Of a stretch of DNA of 64,000 nucleotides, positions 22,766 to 33,357 are shown piece after piece. This stretch comes from Hysterangium stoloniferum. Lineage: Eukaryota > Basidiomycota > Agaricomycetes > Hysterangiales > Hysterangiaceae. The stretch's first letter is position 1. The number at the start of each line of letters is the position of its first letter. A program made the translations under genes and the position numbers. The DNA lies in assembly GCA_015178975.1 (NCBI GenBank), contig WHVD01000063.1, positions 1 to 64,000 of the forward strand. The letters are read 5' to 3'. Below the pieces are notes generated by a model, which searched no databases, was not told where the DNA came from, and worked only from the letters and a program-made list of their open reading frames with translations.

Positions 22766-23482
22766 CTACACGACGCGGGTTAGAACACGGCAACTTTTCA
22801 CCAACTGAAAAGCCTCACCAAAGTCGTAAACAAGTCGTCCCTGGATAGTCTGCTTCTCGGAACCCTCGAAACCCTCAAAGTGCAAACGCTCTGTGCAGTA
22901 GCGGGCGCCGTTGATCTCCTCGAAAGCCCAGACTTGTTCAAGAACCCAGCGGTGCTTCGACTTTTCTGGGTCGCTGGACACAACGAGTCTGAGTGCACCA
23001 ATCTCCTCGACTTCGGGCTCATTGCAGTTTCCCTTCAAGTAATCGTGATCAAGCTCTGCCTTCTTGACACGGGTGCTTTTGCGGACTAGTGAAGCGCTTG
23101 AGTAAGAACAATCGCTTGTGGAGAATGGTGACACTTACTGATGTGGCCGAAAAGGTCATCCTTGTCGTGTTGGTCAGATCCGTCGACCACCCGGGGCTCA
23201 ATCGACTTCATGTTGCCGGGTAAGACGCTCTCAACGTCGACATGTTCGACGCCGTTAGCGTCCACATATTGTTTGATGTGTTGAGTGACGGGTGCAGCGC
23301 CGATAGCCTTGCGAGTGATCCAGCCCACTCCTTGCAGGGCAAGGATTTTGTCAAGGGAGTCACCGAGCTTTTTGTTCTGTAATGTCCTTCAGAGACGTTA
23401 TCAAAGAAGCAATTAAACGAGGAATTACCATGGTCCATGTTCCAGACAAGTTCTTGGTCGTAATATGAGCGGGAGAGGCCAT
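22766..23482 (-). CDS. small conserved fungal protein, calycin/lipocalin-like
   Basis: Three exons: 23429-23482, 23139-23376 and 22766-23085, with GT-AG introns of 52 and 53 bp, giving 203 residues. The start is MASPAHITTKNLSGTWTM at 23482 and the stop is TAG at 22766. The opening KNLSGTWTMNKKLGDSLDKIL followed by QGVGWITRKAIG and alternating beta-strand-like segments (VEHVDVESVLPGN, HRWVLEQVWAFEEI, RYCTERLHFEG) recalls small fungal proteins of calycin/lipocalin type in which a GxW motif begins the barrel (here SGTWTM). There is no signal peptide or membrane segment, so it is probably cytosolic. The ligand is unknown. The exon model keeps the frame exactly, so the gene itself is well supported; the family assignment is weaker. 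Confidence 0.75.
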
Positions 23483-26320
23483 TTAGATTAGAGAATATGA
23501 AGAGAAGCGTGTATATAAAGAGAAGTCGGGGTTTGAAGCTCGGAAGCAGAGAGTTGTCGTTGTCGTTGTCGTTGGTTCACTCTTGCATCGACTGGCCAGT
23601 TTTATAGAAGAACTGGTCATAACACAATGGGGCAGACTCGTCGGAAGAACTCCCTAACTTAGGAATTGCGACCGCGAACACAGCGTATACCGGTGTAAAG
23701 GAGCAAGTCCCGCTTCAAACAGCTTCAGCGCCTTCGGCTTCATGGACTTTTGTGAATGTCCGAACATTGATCGTTAGAATGGATGCGTTTGGTTAATGAG
23801 AGTTGGAGCCCTTGGGGATGTGTGACAGTCATGACGACCATCAAGATGTGCCCTGTTGGCATTATTATGTCGGTTGATTTCACGCGCATATGGCGTAGGC
23901 ATTCGAGAATTGCAGTTCCTTATGCACAACAAGTCGAACGATGTCGAGACTAAGACCTGGTTTATTCAACAGATGAGGTAAATCACGTGAACACTGTCAC
24001 ATCTGGCATCACCCACCAATCGGATTTCACGACCAAATTGTGTTCATCTTTGACCAACGTCTCAACTCTTCCAGACACATGACAATAAGGGGGATCATTC
24101 AGGCCAGGGATCTCATTTACTTCAACACAACTAGATTGTGGCGGTGGTCCGTCTATCTGTCAACACGGCATGTGGGTTACATAGGTAGAATAGCGGATGA
24201 GACGAAGGTCATTCATTGAAAAAGTAAACAGGCTGAATTATAAGAATCTGCATGTTATGTTTAGCTAAGCTGTAGATATGGGAAGCAGTCCAATGGCAGT
24301 CGATAAAACGAAATATTTGTTTGAATTACCCCATTTGCCAGACGATCCGGAGTCGGTTGATTAACCCCTGTTGCTTCCCCAGCCTTGAGATAGAACCATT
24401 GCGAGATAGCTAAAATAGTACTTCAGTGATTTGAACTTAAATTGGTATATTAGTAACGCCAGAATGTGCAGAGAATGTATTGGGGTGCATTATATCCATA
24501 GTTCCTCTGTGTTTGGAACTCCAAACAATTTATTAGAAGATAGAGGTAGCATGACAAAAATACGAACCAATTACCCGCTTCAGGCAGTAGAATAGGTACA
24601 TGTTAATGAGTACTGCCGCCAGCTATAATCACTGTGGCATATTCCAAACCTTCACCATCTACCCAAGGGAGGGTGGTCGCAGCATGTCAGTCGGAACAGC
24701 TCAAGACATGCTCGAGTTGCATAAAAGTCTGATCACGAGCGCTGCCAGTACCCCCACGCCGCATAGTGTTATCTTTAAACGGAGCGTCGACAATAATAGG
24801 GTGGTGAGGCAGCTTGAAAGCATTATCAGTCATGCATTCATGGAAGATAGAGGTCGATTAAATGGGAATGAACAGATATATCATGCCACAGCAGGGAGAT
24901 CATTTCTTTCATTAGAACAGAAAAAGGGGACCACAGGCTTTAGCTAGCAACCAGAAGCACTGAACAGCACAAGATCTTTCCAAATACAAGCTCCTAGAGA
25001 AGCCCGCATGCAGTCAAAAGCGACGAGGTCCCAAGACTTCTATACCATAAGCGCACTGACGCTTCAAGCACCTAAATTAGATTTCTCCCTCCAGTAATGT
25101 AGCAGAAGATTGATCTACGCAACCACAGGCCTGCGATCGTCTTGTCCAATGGAGACATCCACCCGTAGATAAGACTTCTGCCACCCGAGACCCCTCCACT
25201 TTTCCGCCTTGCGAATATATCAGCTGAGCGGCGAGAATACCCCGAGGATGTATATAACAGTGGCTAACATCATACCACTATCTCGACTTGAAAGACGTCC
25301 ATGAAAGGGAATTCAACAGCAACAAAGCTTCAGAGTGTAGCCAGAAAGGCAAGCGTAGAACGTCAGATATAGAACTTCGGGGTTTCCCGCTGTGTTGTCG
25401 ATATACCTCTCGAATAACATCCAGGCACAAATAATGGAGACAGGATATCTGTGAGCAAGTTACACAACCATGTGCCATGAAAACCTGATCGTGAATTTGA
25501 AGACCGGGACGCCTCCAGTGGAACAAATAATCTTACCCATTGTATAGCATGCCCCCTCTCCCAAGATCATGTATTGGTGCAAGAAAAAAACAAGAGAGGA
25601 GAAAAGCCATAGTTTATTCATTGTACCACCCACCAAAGCCACTCCTATCGTAAGATGTTGCGTGAAATATCTTTTGGATGTATATTACGATACGAATCAA
25701 GCCACTCGCCAGGGTTACGGAACGGCTTCTCCTCATTATTCAGTCAAAAGTCTTACTGGCCGCAGTGCATGCCTGTCAACTACAAAATCGGCCAAGGCTC
25801 CAAAACAGAGAATTCACTGAGGATTTTTTTTTTTGCGACTGATCGTGAGTTGGAAGGTATAAAGTGGGGCCAAAAACTAACAAAAGCTTGTTTCTTAACT
25901 GAGAAGAGATTTTCTTCCTGTACCGGGCAGGACCCCATTTACGAAAGGCAAAGACAAGGGAACTTCCTTGTTTGCTTGGAGTGCTTGGCGATGTACGTTT
26001 TAATCACCCTGGTATCAGTAGATAACATATCCACAAAGAACTAGATGTCGAATCTCCTGTTCGGCTAGCGACGAGTAGGAACACTGGAATAATACAGCCT
26101 TCAGAGCCTAAATATCAGTGTTCTATCGCGAAAGCTGTCGGAGAGCCCACTCACTGGATATACATGCAAGGCTCTAAATTTAGGAATTCCCCGTGGACTT
26201 ACAAGATTAATAACCCAATACAGCATGATAATGGTAAGGAGAATAAGGGAACAGACAGAGCAAGAAAAAAAGGAAAACCAGCAAAGACAGCAGGAACAAA
26301 CAAAAAGTCAAACACCACCA
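23483..26320. other. long stretch without a supported gene
   Basis: About 2.8 kb with only short frames lacking motifs, a few TATA-like sites and no clear repeat. A short minus-strand frame near 25515-25617 opens with a hydrophobic stretch (MNKLWLFSSLVFFL), but no continuing exons were found. Confidence 0.55.
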
Positions 26321-27791
26321 TCAGCGAGGTTGTTCCGCCAAACTTAAGCATCCTACCGCTTCTCCTGCGCCTTCTACGTTTTTTCGATTCTTCTCTCTCT
26401 CCTTCTCGGAGTCGGAGCCGCCTCGCAAGGAGGCTAATGGGGGAAGCCTTGCAATGGGACGCATAGTTGGACTTGATGTACCGTGACCAAACGAAGATGG
26501 CCTCATAACCGGTGAGGAAGTAGGCCGCATAACAGGTGACGAGGTAACGGACCGGGTACCACGGGGAATAGGGATTGCAATCGCGATCGCTGAAGGATGT
26601 GAGATAGAACCACGAGGAGAATGTGAATGCGAATGTGAATGATGATGATGTGGATGTACATGTAATGCGGGAGAAACGGCGCGACGTTTGACCGCCAAAG
26701 GGTATGGATCGTAACGGTCATCGACTGTTCAATATATTAGCCAGAAATACATAGTCTGAGGTATAGACGCGTACACTTTCGCTTATTTGACCGTGAAGAT
26801 GTAGGGGGAGGCGTTTGGCGCCACTGTGTTGGCGAGCTGATAGCGGAATGACTTGAAGGCTGGGTGCTATCAGTACGAAGCATGCGAGGGCAACAAAGAT
26901 GCCATGCCTGATCAATATCCATCATAAAGCCATTATTGACATTGGTGTCGATGGTCATGGGGTGATCTTCGCCAGATCCACCCGAGCCTCCAGGCGTAAT
27001 ACTCATACTCTGGCCGCTGTTATCCACGTCGTCCCCGTCATCACTTGCACTTTCAACGCCTTGATCCACGTCGTCATCACCGACAGCTTCTTCTGGATAG
27101 CGTCCACGATCTGACCACGCGCGTGGGCGGGGTGTGTGAGGAAAGGTCTTACTCGAAGGAAGCCCTGTAATGGTATATGAGGCGAGAAGACGTTGAAATT
27201 GGGCCTCTGATTTAAGTTCAGACTCGATGGGCGAGTTAATCTCGCTCCGCAAATCCAGAAGCCGGGCAGGTTTAGGCGGAAGTAGGATCCGCTTGAACGC
27301 GGCACCACCCAGTGGCTCGTTAGTTTGCTCATTGGTTGTAGAGGGTGAAGGGGGGGACGAGAGGGTTTCGTTTGGGGTTGGGAGGAAGCATTCGACGTGG
27401 AAGCCACGCTTTCAGTGTACTGCGAGGGAGACAACACTGATGGAGTCTCTGATGATGCATCGTCAGCCATCTTCTCAGAATCGACGCTCTGTGCACGTCG
27501 CGAGCGAGGTGTGAAGGAGGCTGCAAGGGGGCTGTTGACTTCGGCAGACGCAGTTAGTGGACTGGCAACTAAGAGACTAGAACGTCGCAGTCGACGAAAG
27601 AAGAGATTTGAATTGTCATCTAATGCTGACAGAGACGAGGGCGATGAAGGTGCCGAGGAGGAGCTAGGAAATAGGGCAAAGTCTGAGAGCGAGGTTGGGA
27701 GAGAGGGTCGCTGTTCGATAACATTAGCTTCAAGCATCTCGAGGTCGGTGGTGGTGGGAGAAGAGAGTAAGCCTAACGAATTGGCGGGCAT
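26321..27791 (-). CDS. conserved serine/proline-rich protein, function unknown
   Basis: Start ATG at 27791 (MPANSLGLLSSP). The first part is Ser/Pro-rich; the frame then changes near 27350-27356 and continues as GGAAFKRILLPPKP, SEINSPIESELKSEAQFQRLLASYTITGLP, an acidic segment (DGDDVDNSGQ) and MTIDTNVNNGFMMDIDQAW. A GT-AG intron (26725-26774) joins SNKRKF to DDRYDPYPLAVKRRAVSP, followed by a His/Ser run (HHHHSHSHSHS) and two to three copies of a SSPVMRP repeat; the protein ends VEGAGEAVGCLSL, stop TGA at 26321. The blocks NKRKF-DRYDPYP-KRRAVSP and GAGEAVGCLSL resemble ones I recall from other Agaricomycete hypothetical proteins. The basic KRRAV segment could be a nuclear signal. The frame change at a G7 tract (C7 on the coding strand) is unexplained: a frameshift, a sequence error or a missed intron. 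Confidence 0.6.
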
Positions 27792-29109
27792 GGCTTCCAC
27801 TCAGCAAGGTCGGCAAATTCCGCCTTTGCCACTGAGCGCCTATTATCATTTCCGTGACACTAGGCGAGGTGACAAATTCTCGCGTAGACGACCTAAGAGC
27901 AAGACAAGATTTGATTGAGATTGCTCAATTATCCAATTCCTGTTCAAAATGGCAGAAGTCTTTCCCTGCAGCCCCTCGGCTGGTTACTGATAGTAGTGAT
28001 TGACTTCCTTGACGCCATTTTGTCATATCACAATGTATTAGATATTAGATATCTAAGGGTCGTGTCTTTTTTGGGACATAGCCGACGGCAACCGCGGCTG
28101 TCTTTGAAATACCTGTTCAAGCTGAACGGTAATTCCTCTGGCTGCGAAAAGGAATCACCCTCAACAACGTGTGCAGGCTTCAAGGCGATCGTGTGTATTA
28201 CTAGTCATATCATCTGCCCATCAACAGCTAAATATCGATGTGGATAGCACATGTGGCCTTACCCTTGATCAGGCTAGGTAGTGCCGTAATTCTCCGTTTT
28301 ACAGATAGACTCAGAGATTGCCAATCAATCAAAATTGCTTGATCCCGCAGTTAAAATAACGTCGCATAAGACTCTATATAAACCACGAATAACAAGAATA
28401 TAGTGCCTCTTGTGAAGGAACTTACTGGCATTCAAGATGAGCCAAGAAAGATGGTGCCCATAGTGTCACCACGACATACTCAATAAACTACATGAGTTGA
28501 TCTAAATGGCCACTCTCCTGAAGTCTAGAACCTCAAACAAAAACGTGTTCAATGGCTTTCAACGCGCTACACACCACCCCTACCGTAATCGTCTCCGTCT
28601 GCACTTCTGTGAGAGAATTCACCTCGGACTCTGCACAAATTCACACATATGTAAGTCATCTGCATGAAAGGACTGACACAATTTCCCAACACATTAGCCA
28701 ACCGGTAACACCAAAACCTACGCTAACGTCGTAGAACAATCGACCACAATCCCCAATCAAAATACATCCCCCAACACCTCCGAGGCAGACCATGCCCATG
28801 CCACCCAGACTACCAATACCTGGCTGCCATGCCCGAACCTTTATTAGAATGGGGCGGTGTGACTGCTAGATAACAAGGAACAAGGCCCCAAATTCTGAAG
28901 CATTTTGAATTATTGAAATAATTTATCGGGTTTTGAAACCTCCTTTTTATGATACTGGGATTTCATTTGTGCTGTACCAGATTCTCTTGTAACAACTGCA
29001 GCGTATTAGGCGGGCATTTCGTTGCATACAGTACTATCTCAGATGACTAGACTCGTCGTCGTGTGAAACCCGGTCTCCACAGTATGATCTTCATATCCAC
29101 GTCTGCAGG
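27792..29109. other. stretch without a supported gene
   Basis: The first 100 bp or so are the likely 5' leader of the serine-rich gene. The rest has short frames only. Confidence 0.55.
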
Positions 29110-29830
29110 TCACGTCGCCTCTCGTCTTGAGATTCTGAATTGACGCAGGGGCTTGGGAGAGTATGAGCTAGTCCATATGCGTCCCGGACGTCGTCCAACA
29201 GACAGCGGTGGGGGCTTTTGGGTAAAGTGATCCTGGCCTGACCTGCTGTCATTCGGTGAGGCCTCACTCAGAAGTATATTGAGACCGTGATGATGGACAT
29301 GGATGTTGTGTGTTCCCTTGGAGAGGGCCTCCGTGACGGAGCACCGATCGGACTGGATCTCTCTGCTTGGCAAACCGAATCACGGCCTGTTGGAGTACGA
29401 ACCAAAGTGATCTCAGTTAGCGGGCGCAAGGATCATGCACGGATAGTCTTTGTTCTGACGACGACAGAGGAGGTTCAGATCTAGCCGGTGTTTCGCTATA
29501 TTACTGCAGGCTCCACACCCTGTGAATCAGGAGTAGTGAGGGACTTTTCTTCGCGGGGGAAGGGGGAAACCAGGAGAAGGCGACCGCAGATTCATCTGCC
29601 ATGATAGTCTGGCGACAGATATGTATCACCCGACAACTGGGTATGGCTCTAGCACAATGTCTTCTTCTGGCGACGGTGGTAGGTGTGATTCACCACGCTC
29701 GAAGAACATCCCAGAAGCTAAGGCCGCGTTGTCTGCTTGAACTTTCAGCCTACTTCCCTTTTCACTATATTGTATATATATGGATGCGTGAGAATCCTTG
29801 GACTACTATTATTGGATTATCAAATACACC
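29110..29830 (-). pseudogene. decayed partial copy of the large disordered-protein gene at 33358-38361
   Basis: Three blocks align in order and orientation with the intact gene: 29150-29350 with about 35300-35500, 29530-29600 with about 35770-35860, and 29680-29800 with about 35930-36040. At protein level the first block reads SEASPNDSRSGQ ... KPPPLSVGRRPGR ... SSYSPKP against SESSPNESSSGT ... VPPLSARRRAGH ... GSYSPEKP in the parent. Frames are shifted between blocks, segments are missing and stops occur, so no product is expected. No part of the parental 5' exons or C-terminal region was found, so only the middle was copied, or the rest has decayed. Confidence 0.78.
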
Positions 29831-30958
29831 AAGAGGTAAACTGCAAAACTGACACTGAAAATTGTTCCCGACATTCAAAATACTCGTAGCATTCCCTACC
29901 TATTGAGGGAGAAGGTGTCGGGGTGAATTATCAGTATGAGTTTGAGTCATGCCAAAGATGCCCATCAGAAAGCATTAGCATATGGAGTGCACGGATTCAC
30001 AACTCACGGAGTATATATAAAAGCGCGCAGATCTTTATCTGAATGATGTACAAGCGTTAATGTGCGTCTGCATCAGCAAAATGGTCTTTAATCCGAGAGG
30101 TTGCCGAAGGAAATCGACTAGGCATTGGCCAGGATCCATAATAAATCCGCTGCAACTGGCAGTATACAACAGTGTGCACTAGCCCTCTACGTGTCCCCAG
30201 TATAGTATCCTGGTATAAATAATTATACCGTCTGGTTGACATTAATCAAAGAACATTCACCCCTATAATGAATGTGCCCTGACAGCTGCGGCAAAATACA
30301 GTAGCTCTAGACAGAAAGTTGATTAATTAGCGAATTTGTTCAAGTTGACACTGACAGAATGTACCAGTCTTCTAACAATATCGTTGATCCGGTATCCCCA
30401 ATGAAATAATTATAGATTGGTATCGAGGTGATTTTATAATAAGATTATGGAATGTCACTAACAACAGTTTTCAAACGCTGACCATGTTATTGGTACCATA
30501 TATCTCAAAAGGCTCGCCACCCGCCCCCTGATATTTTTCGTCTTAATTCGCAGACGTTAATCAATTCGCATCAGGATGCCGATGCGAATGCCCCTAGCTC
30601 AGTTCTCACTGGTCTCATCACTACCGATGTTCACAGCGATTGATGGCTGGATTCATGGTTTCTCATGCATCATCTTAATACCGTGCCGAAGGCAAAGCTA
30701 TATTTACTTACGACCTCCACAGCCATTTGGTTAGAGTCTTTCCTTCACGCCGTGACCTTGCGTGTTGTTGTGTCCTCAACGGTCGTTCGGTCTTCAGGCT
30801 TTCGCTCCACACGCAGGACGTGATTGTTCTTCTACGCATACTCTTCATTCTTTAATAACCTTCTCTGTCTCACTCCTGACGTTGAACGTTCTGCCTTTGC
30901 GACCACTGTGTGGATTTCTGACACTCCCTAGTCTGAAGGTTTTCTTACTTGAAGGACA
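29831..30958. other. stretch without a supported gene
   Basis: Short frames only. The last 200 bp may be the promoter and leader of the membrane-protein gene starting at 30959. Confidence 0.55.
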
Positions 30959-32439
30959 ATGGCTCCTATTGTGGTACCGCACCGTAGGGCTGTATTAAGC
31001 GTATTAGGCACCGATCTTAATCTGGATTTAACAAATGGGACGAGTGCTTTCCTGTCTCCCGAGCCTGGTAAGATCCAATAGTGGTATTCAACTCCCAACT
31101 AAAAAATCCAAAATAGTTATTCCAAGTGGCTCAGCAGTTGTTGCTTCTGAACCGGCGATACCTACGAGTGTTACATCCCCGACAAAAACCACGATCAAGT
31201 CCCCTACTTCTGCTGTTAACCTCGCAGGGAAGAAGCCATCTGATTCCCCTTCATCATCCGCCGACCCCTCAACTCCCATTGCGCCTGCGGCTGTTACTAG
31301 CAGCGCGGCCCCGTCTTCACCGGTTGTTGTCGATTCACAATCTTCAGCCCCACAAGCCAGCGCCACCTCCGTCCCGTGAGTTTTTATATTTCAATTTGAC
31401 CTTTTTGGACTATCATTAAAAGACTAACGCCTGTGGTCGGTTCGTATTTCACCGATAGTTCCTCTACTGTAACGGCCGCTTCCATAGCGAATCCTGCAAT
31501 CAAGTCAGCCCAAAGTGGAACGTTGGTTGGGAGTGCATCGCCCCAGGTAGTGACGGCTGTGTCTGGTGACGGCAATGCGACGGTTTCGTGCGTACTCGTC
31601 TTCCCTACTCTCCTTAAGAGTAATTAAGAAATCTCTTTATGAAAATTTAATTAGCCCCCCCACGAGCAGCATGTGAGTTAGATCCCAGTCACGCTTGATA
31701 CTTCCCTCATCACAGCTCACGAATTGGGCTAGTTCGGCCACATCTACTCAACCTTCGGATGTGAAGTATGTTCATCTCTGTTGTAATTGATATGTGTTTA
31801 CCTATATCCACCCTTTCTCTCACTCTGTTTATAGTACCATCGATCCAGCATTTGCCATCGATTCATCATTGCTTCCAACATCTATAAACGGTGTAGCCAC
31901 CGGAGTCCCGTCATCAACAATCGGCACCGGGTCCACCGCATCCCCCTCTGCAGCCAAGGGCTTCCATGAAACATCTTCGTGCGTTCTTTCTGCATTTACT
32001 TAACCACGTACATCTAAACTATTATTTTCGTCCCAGAGGTGCAACGTCTGGTAGTTCAGTTAACGGCATGGCAATCGCAGGAGCCGTCGTGGGAGGGATT
32101 GTGTTGATCATCATTTTCCTCAGTCTCGGATTCTTTATCCGTCGTCGCCGTCGGCTACAGCTCGAGGAAGAAGCCGTAAGAATGTCCGTCGTGGACTATA
32201 CACCCCGCGCCAGCATGATATTGCAGCCACCCTTCCTTTTCGCGTGGATGCGCTCTTCACGGACGCAGTCCGTTTATAATCAACAGGGCGCGCCGCCTGC
32301 TGCTGCTGCCCAGACAGCAAATCCTTTTGGAGACGACATGAGAGTAGTTGATCTTAACGAGAGGCCAAGCTATGGTGGCGGGAATGGAAGATACGAATTG
32401 CCGTCGTCCTTGATAGCTGCAGAGCGACGTCAGTGGTAA
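30959..32439 (+). CDS. single-pass membrane protein with Ser/Thr-rich ectodomain, multi-exon
   Basis: ATG at 30959 opens MAPIVVPHRRAVLSVLGTDL; a 49-bp GT-AG intron (about 31070-31118) follows, then several short exons rich in Ser, Thr, Pro and Ala (for example IPTSVTSPTKTT, SSTVTAASIANPAIKSAQ, ATGVPSSTIGTGSTASPSAA). The last exon has GSSVNGMAIAGAVVGG followed by a hydrophobic segment IVLIIIFLSLGFFI (about 32070-32140), a stop-transfer RRRRR, and a cytosolic tail with SVVDYTPRAS and NPFGDDMRV, stop at 32439. This layout (mucin-like exterior, one helix, short tail) is that of fungal cell-surface or wall-sensor proteins such as the Wsc/Mid2 type, but no cysteine-rich WSC domain is present. No N-terminal signal peptide is obvious, so the start is uncertain. 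Exon limits in the middle are approximate. Confidence 0.62.
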
Positions 32440-33357
32440 ATTAACTTATGATGTTTTTATCTCCCTCCGGCATCCCCGGACATTCGATCATCCCATTTCC
32501 CTCATGTGGGCCACTGTAATTCGTCGGACTGTTTGCTTATACATACGGTATACAATGAAACGTGCGAAAAGCCAAACACGTACACACGAATATGCGTATC
32601 TATCCATCATTGTGGAACAATGTCAATGGGTGATGTGTAGAATTCCTGACACCCTCGGCGGGTGACCTCATGATCAGGCGATGGTGTGGCGATGATGTGG
32701 TAGGCCGGAGATACACTTCCCCTACTGCAGCTGGTGAACATTACAAGTGTCTGATGGCGTAAAGTCGAATGGCTAAATGGCAAATGCGCTTACCTGGGAT
32801 ATTTATATTCTTTATAATGGTCGTTAATAGCATTGGCTGTCGCGCATGAGGGAGGTGAAATGATCCGGATGCCTGGACTTAAGCGGGCTTCAGTTGCATA
32901 TACGAACTACTGGTCCACGTACCGAGTTGACTACCCAAAACTTGGTCTAATTATGAGCCCCTGAAAACGCCGTGCTTTCATTACTTCGTCAATTGATATA
33001 TCATGCAATCAAATTATGTATGGCAAAGCCAGGGAATATGCATGCGGAAAGTCTGAAAAATTCGAGTCAAAGTCGACTTTGACACCCACCCGCAACTAAC
33101 TGATACGCTAAACTATTTGTTTACACACACGATGACATGTACAACGTATAGGTTATAGAAGTGTCCATGAAATAGTTCAATGCAGAAACCTAAAATACGT
33201 GCAAAAGAATACTATCTATCCATGGTGGGACAATGACAACAATATGCAGAGATATGACGGTGTAATTATGACAGAGAAAAAGAAAAATGTCAAGCGCGGA
33301 GCAATTGCATAAAAACAAGTAAATGTGTGGTATGTAAAATGTGTGAAGAAAAGACCC
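32440..33357. other. stretch without a supported gene
   Basis: Likely the facing 3' ends of two convergent genes; no motif or repeat recognised. Confidence 0.55.

Noticed and set aside
25460..25642. Possible small secreted protein (MNKLWLFSSLVFFL...)
   Set aside because: Only a short hydrophobic start; no continuing exon, cleavage site or cysteine pattern could be supported.
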